Part shown: positions 36,400 to 44,460 of the stretch, one piece after another
How positions within the stretch are numbered: position 1 is the stretch's first letter
Layout: each line of letters starts with the position of its first letter
Assembly: GCA_902798385.1 (NCBI GenBank)
Contig: CADBWK010000001.1
Coordinates: 62,001-126,000 of the forward strand
DNA from: an uncultured Bacteroidales bacterium
GTDB lineage: Bacteria; Bacteroidota; Bacteroidia; Bacteroidales; Paludibacteraceae
Direction: 5' to 3'
Length of the DNA stretch: 64,000 nt
Notes under the pieces: generated by a model
Seen by the model: the letters and a program-made list of their open reading frames with translations, nothing else
Databases searched by the model: none
Told to the model about the DNA's origin: nothing
Position numbers and translations under genes: made by a program

Positions 36400-38286
36400 T
36401 TATTTTCCAAGTTTCCTGGGTCCACCGGCTGCTTCGTTGCGAACGAGCTTCACGATCAAAGTGCTCAGTTCCGGCACTTTCAACTCGCCGCTCATGTCCA
36501 CTGTCTCGCCCGTCATCACATCGAAGCCGACAGGCGCGTAGCGGTGCAGGATCTCCTGATAATGCTCAACCGGGATGACACGCGGTTCTTCGGCGGCATT
36601 GGCGAACACAAACACGGCCTCGTCGTCGTTGTAGCGGAAGAATGCGTAGGTGTTGTCGCGCGCAAGGAAATGCATCGTCTTGCCGTCATGCACCACCTTC
36701 TCTTCCTTACGCCAGTTGAACAGCTTGCTCTGGAAATCGTACATGTCATGCATCTCAGCCGTCACTTGCTTGCCCAGCGGCAGCGGAGCACGCAGATAGC
36801 TGTGGTTGTTCGGGTCTTCCTGGTTAGCCGACATCATCGCGTACTCGTCGCCGTACAGCACCTGCGGGATACCGCGCATCGTCGCCAGCAGCACATAGGC
36901 TAACTTCACGCGACGGATATCTTTGTCCTTCACCGCATCGCGAATACGACTCATATCGTGGTTGCCAAGGAAGGTGAGCACGTTATTGATATCGCCGTAC
37001 ATATAATCCAAGGTCAGCGCGTCATATACTCGTGTCAGACCGCCGCCCCAGTAGTTACCGTCGTTCTCCAGCGCCTGACGGATCGCCTCTTCGGTCGGGA
37101 AATCCATTACGCAGGGTAGGTTGGAGTCAAAGCCGTCGAAGTTCTTCGTGCCGCTCTGCCAGTACGCTACAGCCGGAGCCGGACGCGTCCAGCACTCGCC
37201 CACGATATTGAGGTGCGGATACTCCTCGCGAATAGCGCGCAACCACTCGCTGCCCGGGATCTTCTCGATATACGGATACGTGTCCACGCGCAGACCGTCC
37301 AAATTAGCGTATTCAACCCACCAGATCGCCCACTGCTGGAAATACTTCAGCAGGTCGGGGTTCTCCAGGTTCATGTCCGGCATCGGGGTGTCGAACCAAC
37401 CGCGGTTAGACAGCTGGCGGTCGTACTCCGACGCATTGATGTCGTAGTTCGCCGTGAAGCAGTTGTTCGTGTTCGTGAACTCCGGGAACTGATTGATCCA
37501 GTTCTGGTACGGCAGATCGTTCATCCACCAGTGTGCTGCGCCGCAGTGGTTCGGAACCATGTCCATCAAGATCTTCAGACCTTTCTCGTGCGCGATACGG
37601 ACCATCTCTGCGTACTGCGAGTTCGTGCCGTAGCGCGGGTCGATATGATAGTAGTCCGAGCAGGCGTAGCCGTGATAACTCCATGCCGCTTCGTCGTCGC
37701 CCAACATCGGTGTCGGCCAGATAGCAGTACATCCGAGTTTCTGGATGTGATCCATGCTGTTGATGATGCCCTGGATGTCACCGCCGAAACGTCCGTTCAC
37801 GTTGCTCTTGTCCGCTTTCTCGCGCGTGTTGCTCGTGCTGTTGTTCGATTCGTCGCCATCTACAAAACGGTCACTCATGATCAGGTAGATCACGTCCGAT
37901 GCATTGAAACTGCTGCGGTTCCGGCTGCCCTTGCGGCGCTCGGCGATCGTGTAGTCGTACGTCGCTTTCTTGTTTCCCTTCTTCAGGGTGATGCGATACG
38001 TTCCGGCGCGGAACACACCGAAGTCCACGAACAGGTAGTTCGGGCTCTCGGCATTGTGTTGGCTGCGGGCTACCAGACCCGTGCTCGCACCCTTCTGCAC
38101 TTTGCCTTTCACTACTTCCTGAACGATCACTTGCGCGTCACACAGGTCTTGACCATGGAACAGCACCGTCAGCGGCATCTTCATGTCGGTCCACCAGCAT
38201 AACGGCTCTACTTGCTCGATCTTCGGTGCGGCAAAAACCATCTGGCTCAGCATCAGCACCGCTGCAAAAAAGAAACTCTTTCTCAT
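36400..38286 (-). CDS. GH13 alpha-amylase / cyclomaltodextrinase-like (SusA-type)
   Basis: A 628-aa exported glycoside hydrolase. Signal peptide (MRKSFFFAAVLMLSQMVFA), an N-terminal cyclomaltodextrinase-type beta domain (about 20-115), the GH13 barrel with GLRVDTYPY (nucleophile Asp), NIVGECW (acid/base Glu) and FLGNHDMSR (third Asp), and a C-terminal beta domain. This resembles neopullulanase/cyclomaltodextrinase enzymes of Bacteroidetes that degrade starch in the periplasm. No SusCD pair or regulator is adjacent, so it is an isolated enzyme here. It ends 5 bp from convergent btuF. Confidence 0.9.
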   Translation of the reverse strand: MRKSFFFAAVLMLSQMVFAAPKIEQVEPLCWWTDMKMPLTVLFHGQDLCDAQVIVQEVVKGKVQKGASTGLVARSQHNAESPNYLFVDFGVFRAGTYRITLKKGNKKATYDYTIAERRKGSRNRSSFNASDVIYLIMSDRFVDGDESNNSTSNTREKADKSNVNGRFGGDIQGIINSMDHIQKLGCTAIWPTPMLGDDEAAWSYHGYACSDYYHIDPRYGTNSQYAEMVRIAHEKGLKILMDMVPNHCGAAHWWMNDLPYQNWINQFPEFTNTNNCFTANYDINASEYDRQLSNRGWFDTPMPDMNLENPDLLKYFQQWAIWWVEYANLDGLRVDTYPYIEKIPGSEWLRAIREEYPHLNIVGECWTRPAPAVAYWQSGTKNFDGFDSNLPCVMDFPTEEAIRQALENDGNYWGGGLTRVYDALTLDYMYGDINNVLTFLGNHDMSRIRDAVKDKDIRRVKLAYVLLATMRGIPQVLYGDEYAMMSANQEDPNNHSYLRAPLPLGKQVTAEMHDMYDFQSKLFNWRKEEKVVHDGKTMHFLARDNTYAFFRYNDDEAVFVFANAAEEPRVIPVEHYQEILHRYAPVGFDVMTGETVDMSGELKVPELSTLIVKLVRNEAAGGPRKLGK

Positions 38287-38304
38287 ATATATTCAGTTAA
38301 CTGT

Positions 38305-39600
38305 TTATTGCTTCATGATCTCGGACACCGGGATGTCCTTCACCGGCTTTTGCGTCAACTCACTGAGGCGTTGGTATTTCTCCCAGAACGCCTGCATCTC
38401 CGCCGACGGCGCTTGCAAGAACTCCTCCGAACCCTGCGCTTCGATACGCTCAAACACCATACCTGCGGTGATCTTATGCGTGTCGAGCGCCGGCTGGAAG
38501 GTCTTCTCCTCTTCCTTGTCCTCGGTATATACCTCGCGCAAGATACCGGTCTCCACCATCCGGCTCAGCAGCTGATTCACCACGCGGATAGGCAGGTTGT
38601 CGCGGACAGCCAACTCATGCGCCGTCAGCGGGGCTTCATCCGCTTCAAAACGCTGGATGATCTCGTATAACAAGTACACCATGATGAAGTCTTTGTACCG
38701 ACGCGACATCGTGTTCACATCTTTCTCGTACTCGAACTCCTCGTTGTTCTGGATCGCGTACGACATCTGCGCGCCGATCAAAATGAGCAGACTCGTGTAT
38801 TGCAACCACGTCATCAAGATAGGGATCGTTGCGAACGCACCATACACGATGCTCGTGCGGCTCAGGAACGCAATCAGATAGACCGACAGCATCTGCAGCA
38901 ACTGAAACAGCGTACCCATCAAGATGCCCGGGATCAGCGCGCTTACGAACTTCACTTTCGTGTTCGGCACCGCGATGTACATCACCGTGAACAGCAGCCA
39001 TACAATCACGAACTGCAGCGTCTCAACGCCTTCCATCTCGCCGACGGTGGAGGTCACGAGAATCGTGATTCCCGCGCTGCATATGATCAGTACCGGGATC
39101 AGCACTACGATGGCGAGATACGCCGTAGCCTGCCGCAATACCGAGCGCGATTTCTTCACGTTCCAGATGCGGTTAAAGGCCGTCTCTACCGACTGGAAGA
39201 ACGAATATACCGCCCATAACAGAATCAGGATACCGATACCGATGAATAGTCCCCCTTGCGCCGTCTCTAAATACCGCTGCACCATCGCCATGATGGTCGG
39301 TACCATACCCGTCTCGCCCAGGAACGATGCGTTCAACTGCGTCTCGATCACATCTGCTACACCGAAACCCTTGGCGATCGCCACGATCATCGCGAGGATA
39401 GGCACCACGGCAAAGATAAGAGAGTAGGTGAGGGCCTTGGCGATGTCGTTCAGGTTCTTACTCGTGAACCCGCGTACCACCAGCGCGATGGTACGTAGGA
39501 TACGGTAAAACAGACGCTTGTACCAAGTGTCTATCTCCGTCGTCGTCCGCCGCCACATATCGTAGCGAACAAAATCACCTATTTGGGAAAATCTCTTCAT
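38305..39600 (-). CDS. YihY/UPF0761 family membrane protein
   Basis: A 431-aa protein with six membrane helices (about residues 40-290), formerly annotated as RNase BN. Characteristic parts are FTSKNLNDIAKALTYSLIFAVVP, SFFQSVETAFNRIWNVKKSR and AFATIPILMTWLQYTSLLILIGAQ (each in part). A C-terminal winged-helix-like tail (TAHELAVRDNLPIRVVNQLL) is an addition seen in Bacteroidetes. I chose ATG 39600; an in-frame extension upstream would run through rnpB. The function is not known. The gene begins within about 10 bp of the 3' end of rnpB. Confidence 0.87.
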   Translation of the reverse strand: MKRFSQIGDFVRYDMWRRTTTEIDTWYKRLFYRILRTIALVVRGFTSKNLNDIAKALTYSLIFAVVPILAMIVAIAKGFGVADVIETQLNASFLGETGMVPTIMAMVQRYLETAQGGLFIGIGILILLWAVYSFFQSVETAFNRIWNVKKSRSVLRQATAYLAIVVLIPVLIICSAGITILVTSTVGEMEGVETLQFVIVWLLFTVMYIAVPNTKVKFVSALIPGILMGTLFQLLQMLSVYLIAFLSRTSIVYGAFATIPILMTWLQYTSLLILIGAQMSYAIQNNEEFEYEKDVNTMSRRYKDFIMVYLLYEIIQRFEADEAPLTAHELAVRDNLPIRVVNQLLSRMVETGILREVYTEDKEEEKTFQPALDTHKITAGMVFERIEAQGSEEFLQAPSAEMQAFWEKYQRLSELTQKPVKDIPVSEIMKQ

Positions 39601-39607
39601 GGTCATT

Positions 39608-39865
39608 CGAGAGCAGACCTGTAAGCCGGGTTCTGTACCCTTGCGGGCGTCTATCATTAATCTAACGCTTCCTACCCTCCGACTCGCGCGAGCAACGCTC
39701 AGACATCGGTTTACTTGGAATTGCAGCCCATCGTATGCTCGTTTCACATCTCTCGTCTCTGTAGCAGGGACCAAACATTGCTGCCTGACGGCCGTTAACC
39801 GCGATGGTGCTCTGTGCTGCCCGGACTTTCCTCACACTCGCGTGCGCGATAGACCGGCCTACTCA
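39608..39865 (-). ncRNA. rnpB: RNase P RNA (type A)
   Basis: The minus strand contains the universal blocks GAGGAAAGTCCGGGC near the 5' end and ACAGAACCCGGCTTAC near the 3' end. The ends pair as P1 (GAGTAGGCC with GGTCTGCTC, allowing GU). Its 5' end lies about 2 bp after the tRNA-Gly and its 3' end about 8 bp before the yihY ATG. This is the catalytic RNA that matures tRNA 5' ends. Confidence 0.95.
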
Positions 39866-39867
39866 AG

Positions 39868-39938
39868 AGCGGTGTACGGGAATCGAACCCGCCTCCTCGG
39901 CTTGGGAAGCCGATGCACTACCGATGTGCTAACACCGC
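39868..39938 (-). tRNA. tRNA-Gly (CCC)
   Basis: A 71-nt cloverleaf: acceptor GCGGTGT/ACACCGC, anticodon loop TTCCCAA on stem TCGGC/GCCGA, T-arm GGCGGGTTCGATTCCCGTA-like. Anticodon CCC. The CCA end is not encoded. Confidence 0.95.
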
Positions 39939-39955
39939 ATTTTTCAAATCGCCTG

Positions 39956-39987
39956 CAAAATTACTGCTTTTTTTTGACATATGCAAA
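39956..39987 (-). promoter_or_regulatory. promoter of tRNA-Gly, rnpB and probably yihY
   Basis: On the minus strand TTTG (39984-39987), 20 bp, TAATTTTG (39956-39963). The start point is predicted about 15 bp before the tRNA. Confidence 0.85.
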
Positions 39988-40027
39988 TAAATGCAAAAGA
40001 AAAAATGCACAAAAAATCGCGTGCGCG

Positions 40028-40059
40028 CTTGCGTGTTCCAAAAAAAAATTGTATCTTTG
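40028..40059 (+). promoter_or_regulatory. promoter of gdhA
   Basis: CTTG (40028-40031), 20 bp, TATCTTTG (40052-40059), divergent from the tRNA-Gly promoter. Confidence 0.82.
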
Positions 40060-40097
40060 CAGCGTAATTTGGAATAAAAGTTCAAAATTTAGCATTT

Positions 40098-41453
40098 ATG
40101 GATAAGCAGACACAAGCATGGGTGGACGGTTTCATGGCCGAACTCATTAGGAAAAACCCGGGTGAGAGCGAGTTTCACCAGGCAGTTAGAGAAGTGGTAG
40201 AATCGGTGGCGCCGATGATCATGGCGTACCCGTATCTGCGTGAACAGAAAGTGATGGAGCGCATCGTCGAACCCGAACGCGTCATTATGTTCCGTGTGCC
40301 ATGGATGGACGATCAGGGCGAGGTGCAAATCAACCGCGGTTTCCGCGTACAGATGAACAGCGCCATCGGTCCGTACAAAGGCGGTATCCGTTTCCATGCG
40401 TCTGTGAACCTGAGCATCATGAAGTTCCTGGCTTTCGAGCAGACCTTCAAGAACGCCTTAACGACCTTGCCTATGGGTGGCGCCAAGGGCGGTTCGGACT
40501 TCTCGCCGCGCGGCAAGAGTGACGCGGAGGTGATGCGTTTCTGCCAATCGTTTATGACCGAGCTGCAGCGTCATATCGGCGCCGACACGGACGTGCCTGC
40601 CGGCGATATCGGTGTGGGTGGTCGCGAGATCGGCTATATGTTCGGTCAGTACAAACGTCTGCGCGATGAGTTCACCGGCACCTTGACCGGCAAGGGTCAG
40701 ATGTGGGGCGGTTCGCTGATGCGTCCGGAGGCAACCGGATACGGCGCTTGCTATTTCGCACAGGCGATGCTCGCTACCCGCGGCGAGTCGTTTGAGGGCA
40801 AGCGCGTATGTATCTCCGGCGCCGGCAACGTAGCGCAGTTCGCTGCACAGAAAGCGATGCGTCTGGGTGCGAAGGTGCTAACGCTCAGCGACTCGGACGG
40901 CTTCGTGTATGACCCCGAGGGCTTGAATGAAGAGAAGATGGCGTATGTCTTTGAACTAAAGAACGTACGTCGCGGACGTATCAAAGAGTACGTATCCAAG
41001 TACCCGCAGGCGCAGTATTTCGCCGGCGAGCGTCCGTGGAGAATACCCTGCGACATCGCCATGCCGTGCGCTACGCAGAACGAGATTGAGAAAGCGGATG
41101 CAGAGAACCTGCTGAAGAACGGATGTTTCTGCGTGACGGAAGGCGCTAACATGCCGAGCACACCGGAAGCGATCGCGCTCTTCCAAGGTGCGAAGATATT
41201 GTACAGCCCGGGTAAGGCAAGTAACGCCGGCGGCGTAGCTACCTCGGGTCTGGAGATGACGCAGAACAGTATGCGTCTCAAATGGACTGCCGAGGAGGTG
41301 GACGAGCGTTTGCACCGTATCATGGCGGATATCCACGCCGCATGCCTCAAGTACGGCACCGAAGAAGACGGCTATATCAATTACGTCAAAGGCGCGAACA
41401 TAGCAGGCTTTATGAAAGTGGCCAATGCGATGGTTGAGCAAGGGTTAGTGTAA
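40098..41453 (+). CDS. gdhA: Glutamate dehydrogenase (hexameric, NADP-type)
   Basis: Interconverts 2-oxoglutarate plus ammonia and glutamate. The 451-aa protein has PYKGGIRFHASVN, the catalytic LPMGGAKGGSDF lysine region, the DVPAGDIGVGGREIGYMFGQYKRL segment (in part), the Rossmann GAGNVAQFAAQKAM motif, and EGANMPSTPEA. The length and these motifs fit the 450-residue hexameric enzymes of Bacteroidetes. Its TAA stop is part of a heptamer array. The next gene begins 22 bp downstream. Confidence 0.96.
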   Translation: MDKQTQAWVDGFMAELIRKNPGESEFHQAVREVVESVAPMIMAYPYLREQKVMERIVEPERVIMFRVPWMDDQGEVQINRGFRVQMNSAIGPYKGGIRFHASVNLSIMKFLAFEQTFKNALTTLPMGGAKGGSDFSPRGKSDAEVMRFCQSFMTELQRHIGADTDVPAGDIGVGGREIGYMFGQYKRLRDEFTGTLTGKGQMWGGSLMRPEATGYGACYFAQAMLATRGESFEGKRVCISGAGNVAQFAAQKAMRLGAKVLTLSDSDGFVYDPEGLNEEKMAYVFELKNVRRGRIKEYVSKYPQAQYFAGERPWRIPCDIAMPCATQNEIEKADAENLLKNGCFCVTEGANMPSTPEAIALFQGAKILYSPGKASNAGGVATSGLEMTQNSMRLKWTAEEVDERLHRIMADIHAACLKYGTEEDGYINYVKGANIAGFMKVANAMVEQGLV

Positions 41454-41482
41454 AGTGTAAGGTGTAAGGTGTAAGGTGGACA
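41448..41482. repeat. heptamer array GTGTAAG x4-5 (gdhA junction)
   Basis: Units GTGTAAA, GTGTAAG x3, GTGGACA. The array contains the gdhA stop codon (41451-41453) and the GTG at 41476 that may start the next gene. A short palindrome ACATCA-T-TGATGT lies at 41494-41506. Confidence 0.93.
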
Positions 41483-44433
41483 ATAGCAATTACACATCAT
41501 TGATGTCGAAGCGCGTAAGGCGGATACTGCTCGTGTGCAATAACTACGACAGTTTTGCGCTCGAGGAGGACGGCCGTATCGACGTGCAGATCGCGCAGGA
41601 GTATGCGGAACTCAATCTGAGTAACCCGCCTGCCATCGTGCGATCGGAGACACCGAGCGAAGCGCTGTCTTTAGTCAAGAGTCAAGAGTCGAAAGTCGAT
41701 AATCAGAACTCGTTCGACCTGATCATCCTCGTCTATAGCGCCGGCGGCAATGAGGTATGGGATTTTGCGGCGGAGGCCAAGGGTTTGTTGCCCGACTGTC
41801 CGATCGTGCTGCTGTCTTCGTTCAGCAAGGAGATGTTCCTGCGCATGGAGAAAGCGGATAAACGCCATATCGACTACTTGTTCAACTGGAATAACTCGAC
41901 CGACCTGATCATCGCTATCATCAAGTTGATAGAAGACCGACTGAACGCAGAGCACGATATCCTCGACGAGGGGGTTCGTGCTATTTTGTTGGTAGAAGAC
42001 AGCGTGCGGTATTACTCGACCTATCTGCCGCTTCTGTACAAACTGCTGCTGCAGCAGAACACGATCGCTATCCGCGATGCGCTCAACGAGAAACAGCAGC
42101 TGCTGCGCAAACGTGCGCGACCCAAACTGCTGCTCGCGACCTGTTATGACGAGGCGATTGCGCTCTACCAGCGTTTTGGAAAGAACATCATCGGCGTCAT
42201 CTCCGATGTGGGCTTTGTGCTGCATAAAGGCGAACCGGCAGCGATGGAGAAGCTCGATGCGGGTGTGGATCTGTGTAAGTTGATTCGTGAGGATAACCCG
42301 ACGATGCCGTTCCTGATGCAGAGCTCGCAGGAGTCGATGCGCAGCGTGGCGAACAAGTTGAAAGTGGGGTTTGTGGTCAAGAAGTCCAAGGCGCTGCAGC
42401 AGGAGGTGAGCGAGTATATCGAGCGGGAGTTCGGTTTCGGTGACTTCATCGCCCGCGACCCGCGTACCGGCACGGAGATCGCGCGTGCGTCCGATCTGGA
42501 GGGCTTCGAGCGTATCATCTCCACCATCAGTCCGGCGGCGTTCCGTCGATTGAGCGATAACAACTACCTCTCCAAATGGCTCTTTGCCCGCGGCTTGTTT
42601 GCCGTAGGACGTCCGGTGAGTGCGCTCAAGATCCAAGACGACACGGATATAGAGAACGTAAGGCAGATGAATATCCGCCTTATCCATGACTACCGTATCA
42701 ACCAAGCGCTCGGCGTGGTTGCCAAATACAGCCCCGAGACGTATAACGACACGATCTGGTTCTGCCGTTGCGGTAGCGGCGCGATGGGAGGCAAGGGTAG
42801 AGGACTCGCGTTCCTCAACCATATGCTGCAGAAATACGACCTGTACGACAAATGGCCGGAGGTGCGTGTGCTCGTGCCGCGTACGATGGTGATCACTACC
42901 GATTATTTCGACCGGTTCATTCACGATAACGGCCTGCAATACGTCATCAATGCGGAATTGACGGACGAAGAGATCCTGTCGGAGTTCGTGTCGGCGATGC
43001 TGCCGCTCGATCTGCGCGAGGCGTTGCGTCATTTCATCCGCGTATGCCATCGCCCGATAGCCGTTCGGTCGTCCTCCAAACTCGAGGACTCGTACTATCA
43101 GCCTTTCGCGGGCGTGTACAGCACCTATATGCTGCCGCAGACGGAGAACGAAGACCAGCTGCTACGTATGCTGAGCAAGGCCATCAAGTCCGTCTATGCG
43201 AGTGTCTATTTCGCGGCATCGAGAGGATATATCGTGAGCACAGGCAATGTGCCGAGCGAGGAACGCATGGCGATCGTGCTGCAGGAGGTGTGCGGTGAAA
43301 CGGAAGGTAATTACTACTTCCCCGTGATCTCCGGTGTGGCGCGCAGCATCAATTTCTATCCGGTGGGCAAAGAGAAACCCGAGGACGGTATCGTTAAGAT
43401 CGCGTACGGTCTGGGTAAGGCGGTAGTCGATGGCGAACAAGTGCTCCGCTTCTCACCTAAATACCCGAAGAACGTGCTGCAGACCTCGACGGTCGATCTG
43501 GCGATGCGGGAGACGCAGCAGTCGATGCTCGCGCTGAGTCTGAACCCCGAGCGCTTCAAGACCTCCATCGATGATGCGATCAACCTCGAGCGTATCCCGA
43601 TACACGACTGCGGGCAGTTCGAGAGCCTCAAACTCATTGCCTCGACCTACGACCGCGAGAACATGCGCATCGTGGACTCCTGTTATCCGGACGGTCCGCG
43701 TATCGTGACCTTTGCCCCGCAACTCAAGTTCAACACCTTCCCGTTGGTAGCGATCATCCGGGACTTACTCGATATCGCCCAGCAGGAGATCAAGACCCCG
43801 ATAGAGATCGAGTTCGCGGCGAACCTCGAGCACGACCCGCAGATCTTCCATGTGCTGCAGATACGTCCTATCTCGGCGGACAGCCTGAACGCGAGTGTGA
43901 ACTGGGAAACTATCGACGAGCACGGTGCGATCCTCAAGAGCGGCAATGCCTTAGGCATCGGCAAGATCGAAGACGTGAGCGATATCATCTACCTCAAGCA
44001 CGACACCTTTGATATATTGCGCACGCGCGAGATGGCAGAGACCATCCGCGAGTGGAACCGCAAGATGCAGCAAGAGGGTAGGCAGTACCTGCTGATCGGT
44101 TACGGCCGTTGGGGCTCGCAGATCCCGACACTCGGTGTACCGGTGGCGTGGGGGGATATCAGCGAAGCCAAAGCGATAGCCGAATGCAGTTTGGAAAACT
44201 TCCGAATAGAACCTTCGCAGGGCTCGCACTTCTTCCAGAACCTTACTTCCTTCAATGTGGGATACATGAATATCGACCCCTGGGCAAGACCCGGCGAGGA
44301 CCTGCTGGATGTAGCGGCGCTGGATAGAATACCGGCCGTCGAAGAGACGGATCTGGTACGGCATGTCCGCCTTGAGCACCCGCTCGAGATGTACATCGAC
44401 GGCTTTAACAATAAAGCCATTTGTAAATTGTAA
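41476..44433 (+). CDS. Double receiver-like / PPDK_N (PEP-pyruvate binding) protein
   Basis: A 985-aa protein usually annotated as PEP synthase, but with a different layout. Residues about 12-150 and 165-310 look like two receiver-type domains (RRILLVCNNYDSFALEEDGR with later LIILVYSAGG; then AILLVEDSVRYYSTYLP). An ATP-grasp PPDK_N domain follows (GAMGGKGRGLAFLNHML, RPIAVRSSSKLEDSYYQPFAG). The phosphohistidine swivel motif and PEP-binding barrel are absent, so normal PEP synthesis is not supported. A heptamer array inserts VKSQESKVDNQN in the first receiver domain. The start is GTG 41476 or ATG 41503. Confidence 0.75.
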   Translation: MDNSNYTSLMSKRVRRILLVCNNYDSFALEEDGRIDVQIAQEYAELNLSNPPAIVRSETPSEALSLVKSQESKVDNQNSFDLIILVYSAGGNEVWDFAAEAKGLLPDCPIVLLSSFSKEMFLRMEKADKRHIDYLFNWNNSTDLIIAIIKLIEDRLNAEHDILDEGVRAILLVEDSVRYYSTYLPLLYKLLLQQNTIAIRDALNEKQQLLRKRARPKLLLATCYDEAIALYQRFGKNIIGVISDVGFVLHKGEPAAMEKLDAGVDLCKLIREDNPTMPFLMQSSQESMRSVANKLKVGFVVKKSKALQQEVSEYIEREFGFGDFIARDPRTGTEIARASDLEGFERIISTISPAAFRRLSDNNYLSKWLFARGLFAVGRPVSALKIQDDTDIENVRQMNIRLIHDYRINQALGVVAKYSPETYNDTIWFCRCGSGAMGGKGRGLAFLNHMLQKYDLYDKWPEVRVLVPRTMVITTDYFDRFIHDNGLQYVINAELTDEEILSEFVSAMLPLDLREALRHFIRVCHRPIAVRSSSKLEDSYYQPFAGVYSTYMLPQTENEDQLLRMLSKAIKSVYASVYFAASRGYIVSTGNVPSEERMAIVLQEVCGETEGNYYFPVISGVARSINFYPVGKEKPEDGIVKIAYGLGKAVVDGEQVLRFSPKYPKNVLQTSTVDLAMRETQQSMLALSLNPERFKTSIDDAINLERIPIHDCGQFESLKLIASTYDRENMRIVDSCYPDGPRIVTFAPQLKFNTFPLVAIIRDLLDIAQQEIKTPIEIEFAANLEHDPQIFHVLQIRPISADSLNASVNWETIDEHGAILKSGNALGIGKIEDVSDIIYLKHDTFDILRTREMAETIREWNRKMQQEGRQYLLIGYGRWGSQIPTLGVPVAWGDISEAKAIAECSLENFRIEPSQGSHFFQNLTSFNVGYMNIDPWARPGEDLLDVAALDRIPAVEETDLVRHVRLEHPLEMYIDGFNNKAICKL
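41673..41724. repeat. heptamer array AGTCAAG x5 with adjacent hairpin, inside the PPDK_N gene
   Basis: Units AGTCAAG x2, AGTCGAA, AGTCGAT, AATCAGA (41673-41707). GATAATCAG/CTGATCATC (41698-41706 and 41716-41724) pair with one mismatch. Confidence 0.9.
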
Positions 44434-44460
44434 ATTGGATATTGTAAATTTTAGATTTAT
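44401..44460. repeat. heptamer array AATTGTA x6 with abutting 7-bp inverted repeat
   Basis: GGCTTTA-ACAA-TAAAGCC (44401-44418) abuts six units (ATTTGTA, AATTGTA, AATTGGA, TATTGTA, AATTTTA, GATTTAT; 44419-44460). The array holds the stop codon of the upstream gene (44431-44433) and ends at the base before the next ATG. Confidence 0.9.

Noticed and set aside
39601..39774. N-terminal extension of the YihY protein by 58 residues
   Set aside because: The extension is the translation of RNase P RNA; the family start and the structured RNA both favour ATG 39600.
39599..40105. A plus-strand reading frame of 168 codons
   Set aside because: It crosses rnpB, tRNA-Gly and two promoters and has no family features.
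41476..44433. Annotation as ordinary PEP synthase (ppsA)
   Set aside because: The phosphohistidine and PEP-binding domains needed for the reaction are not found in the sequence.
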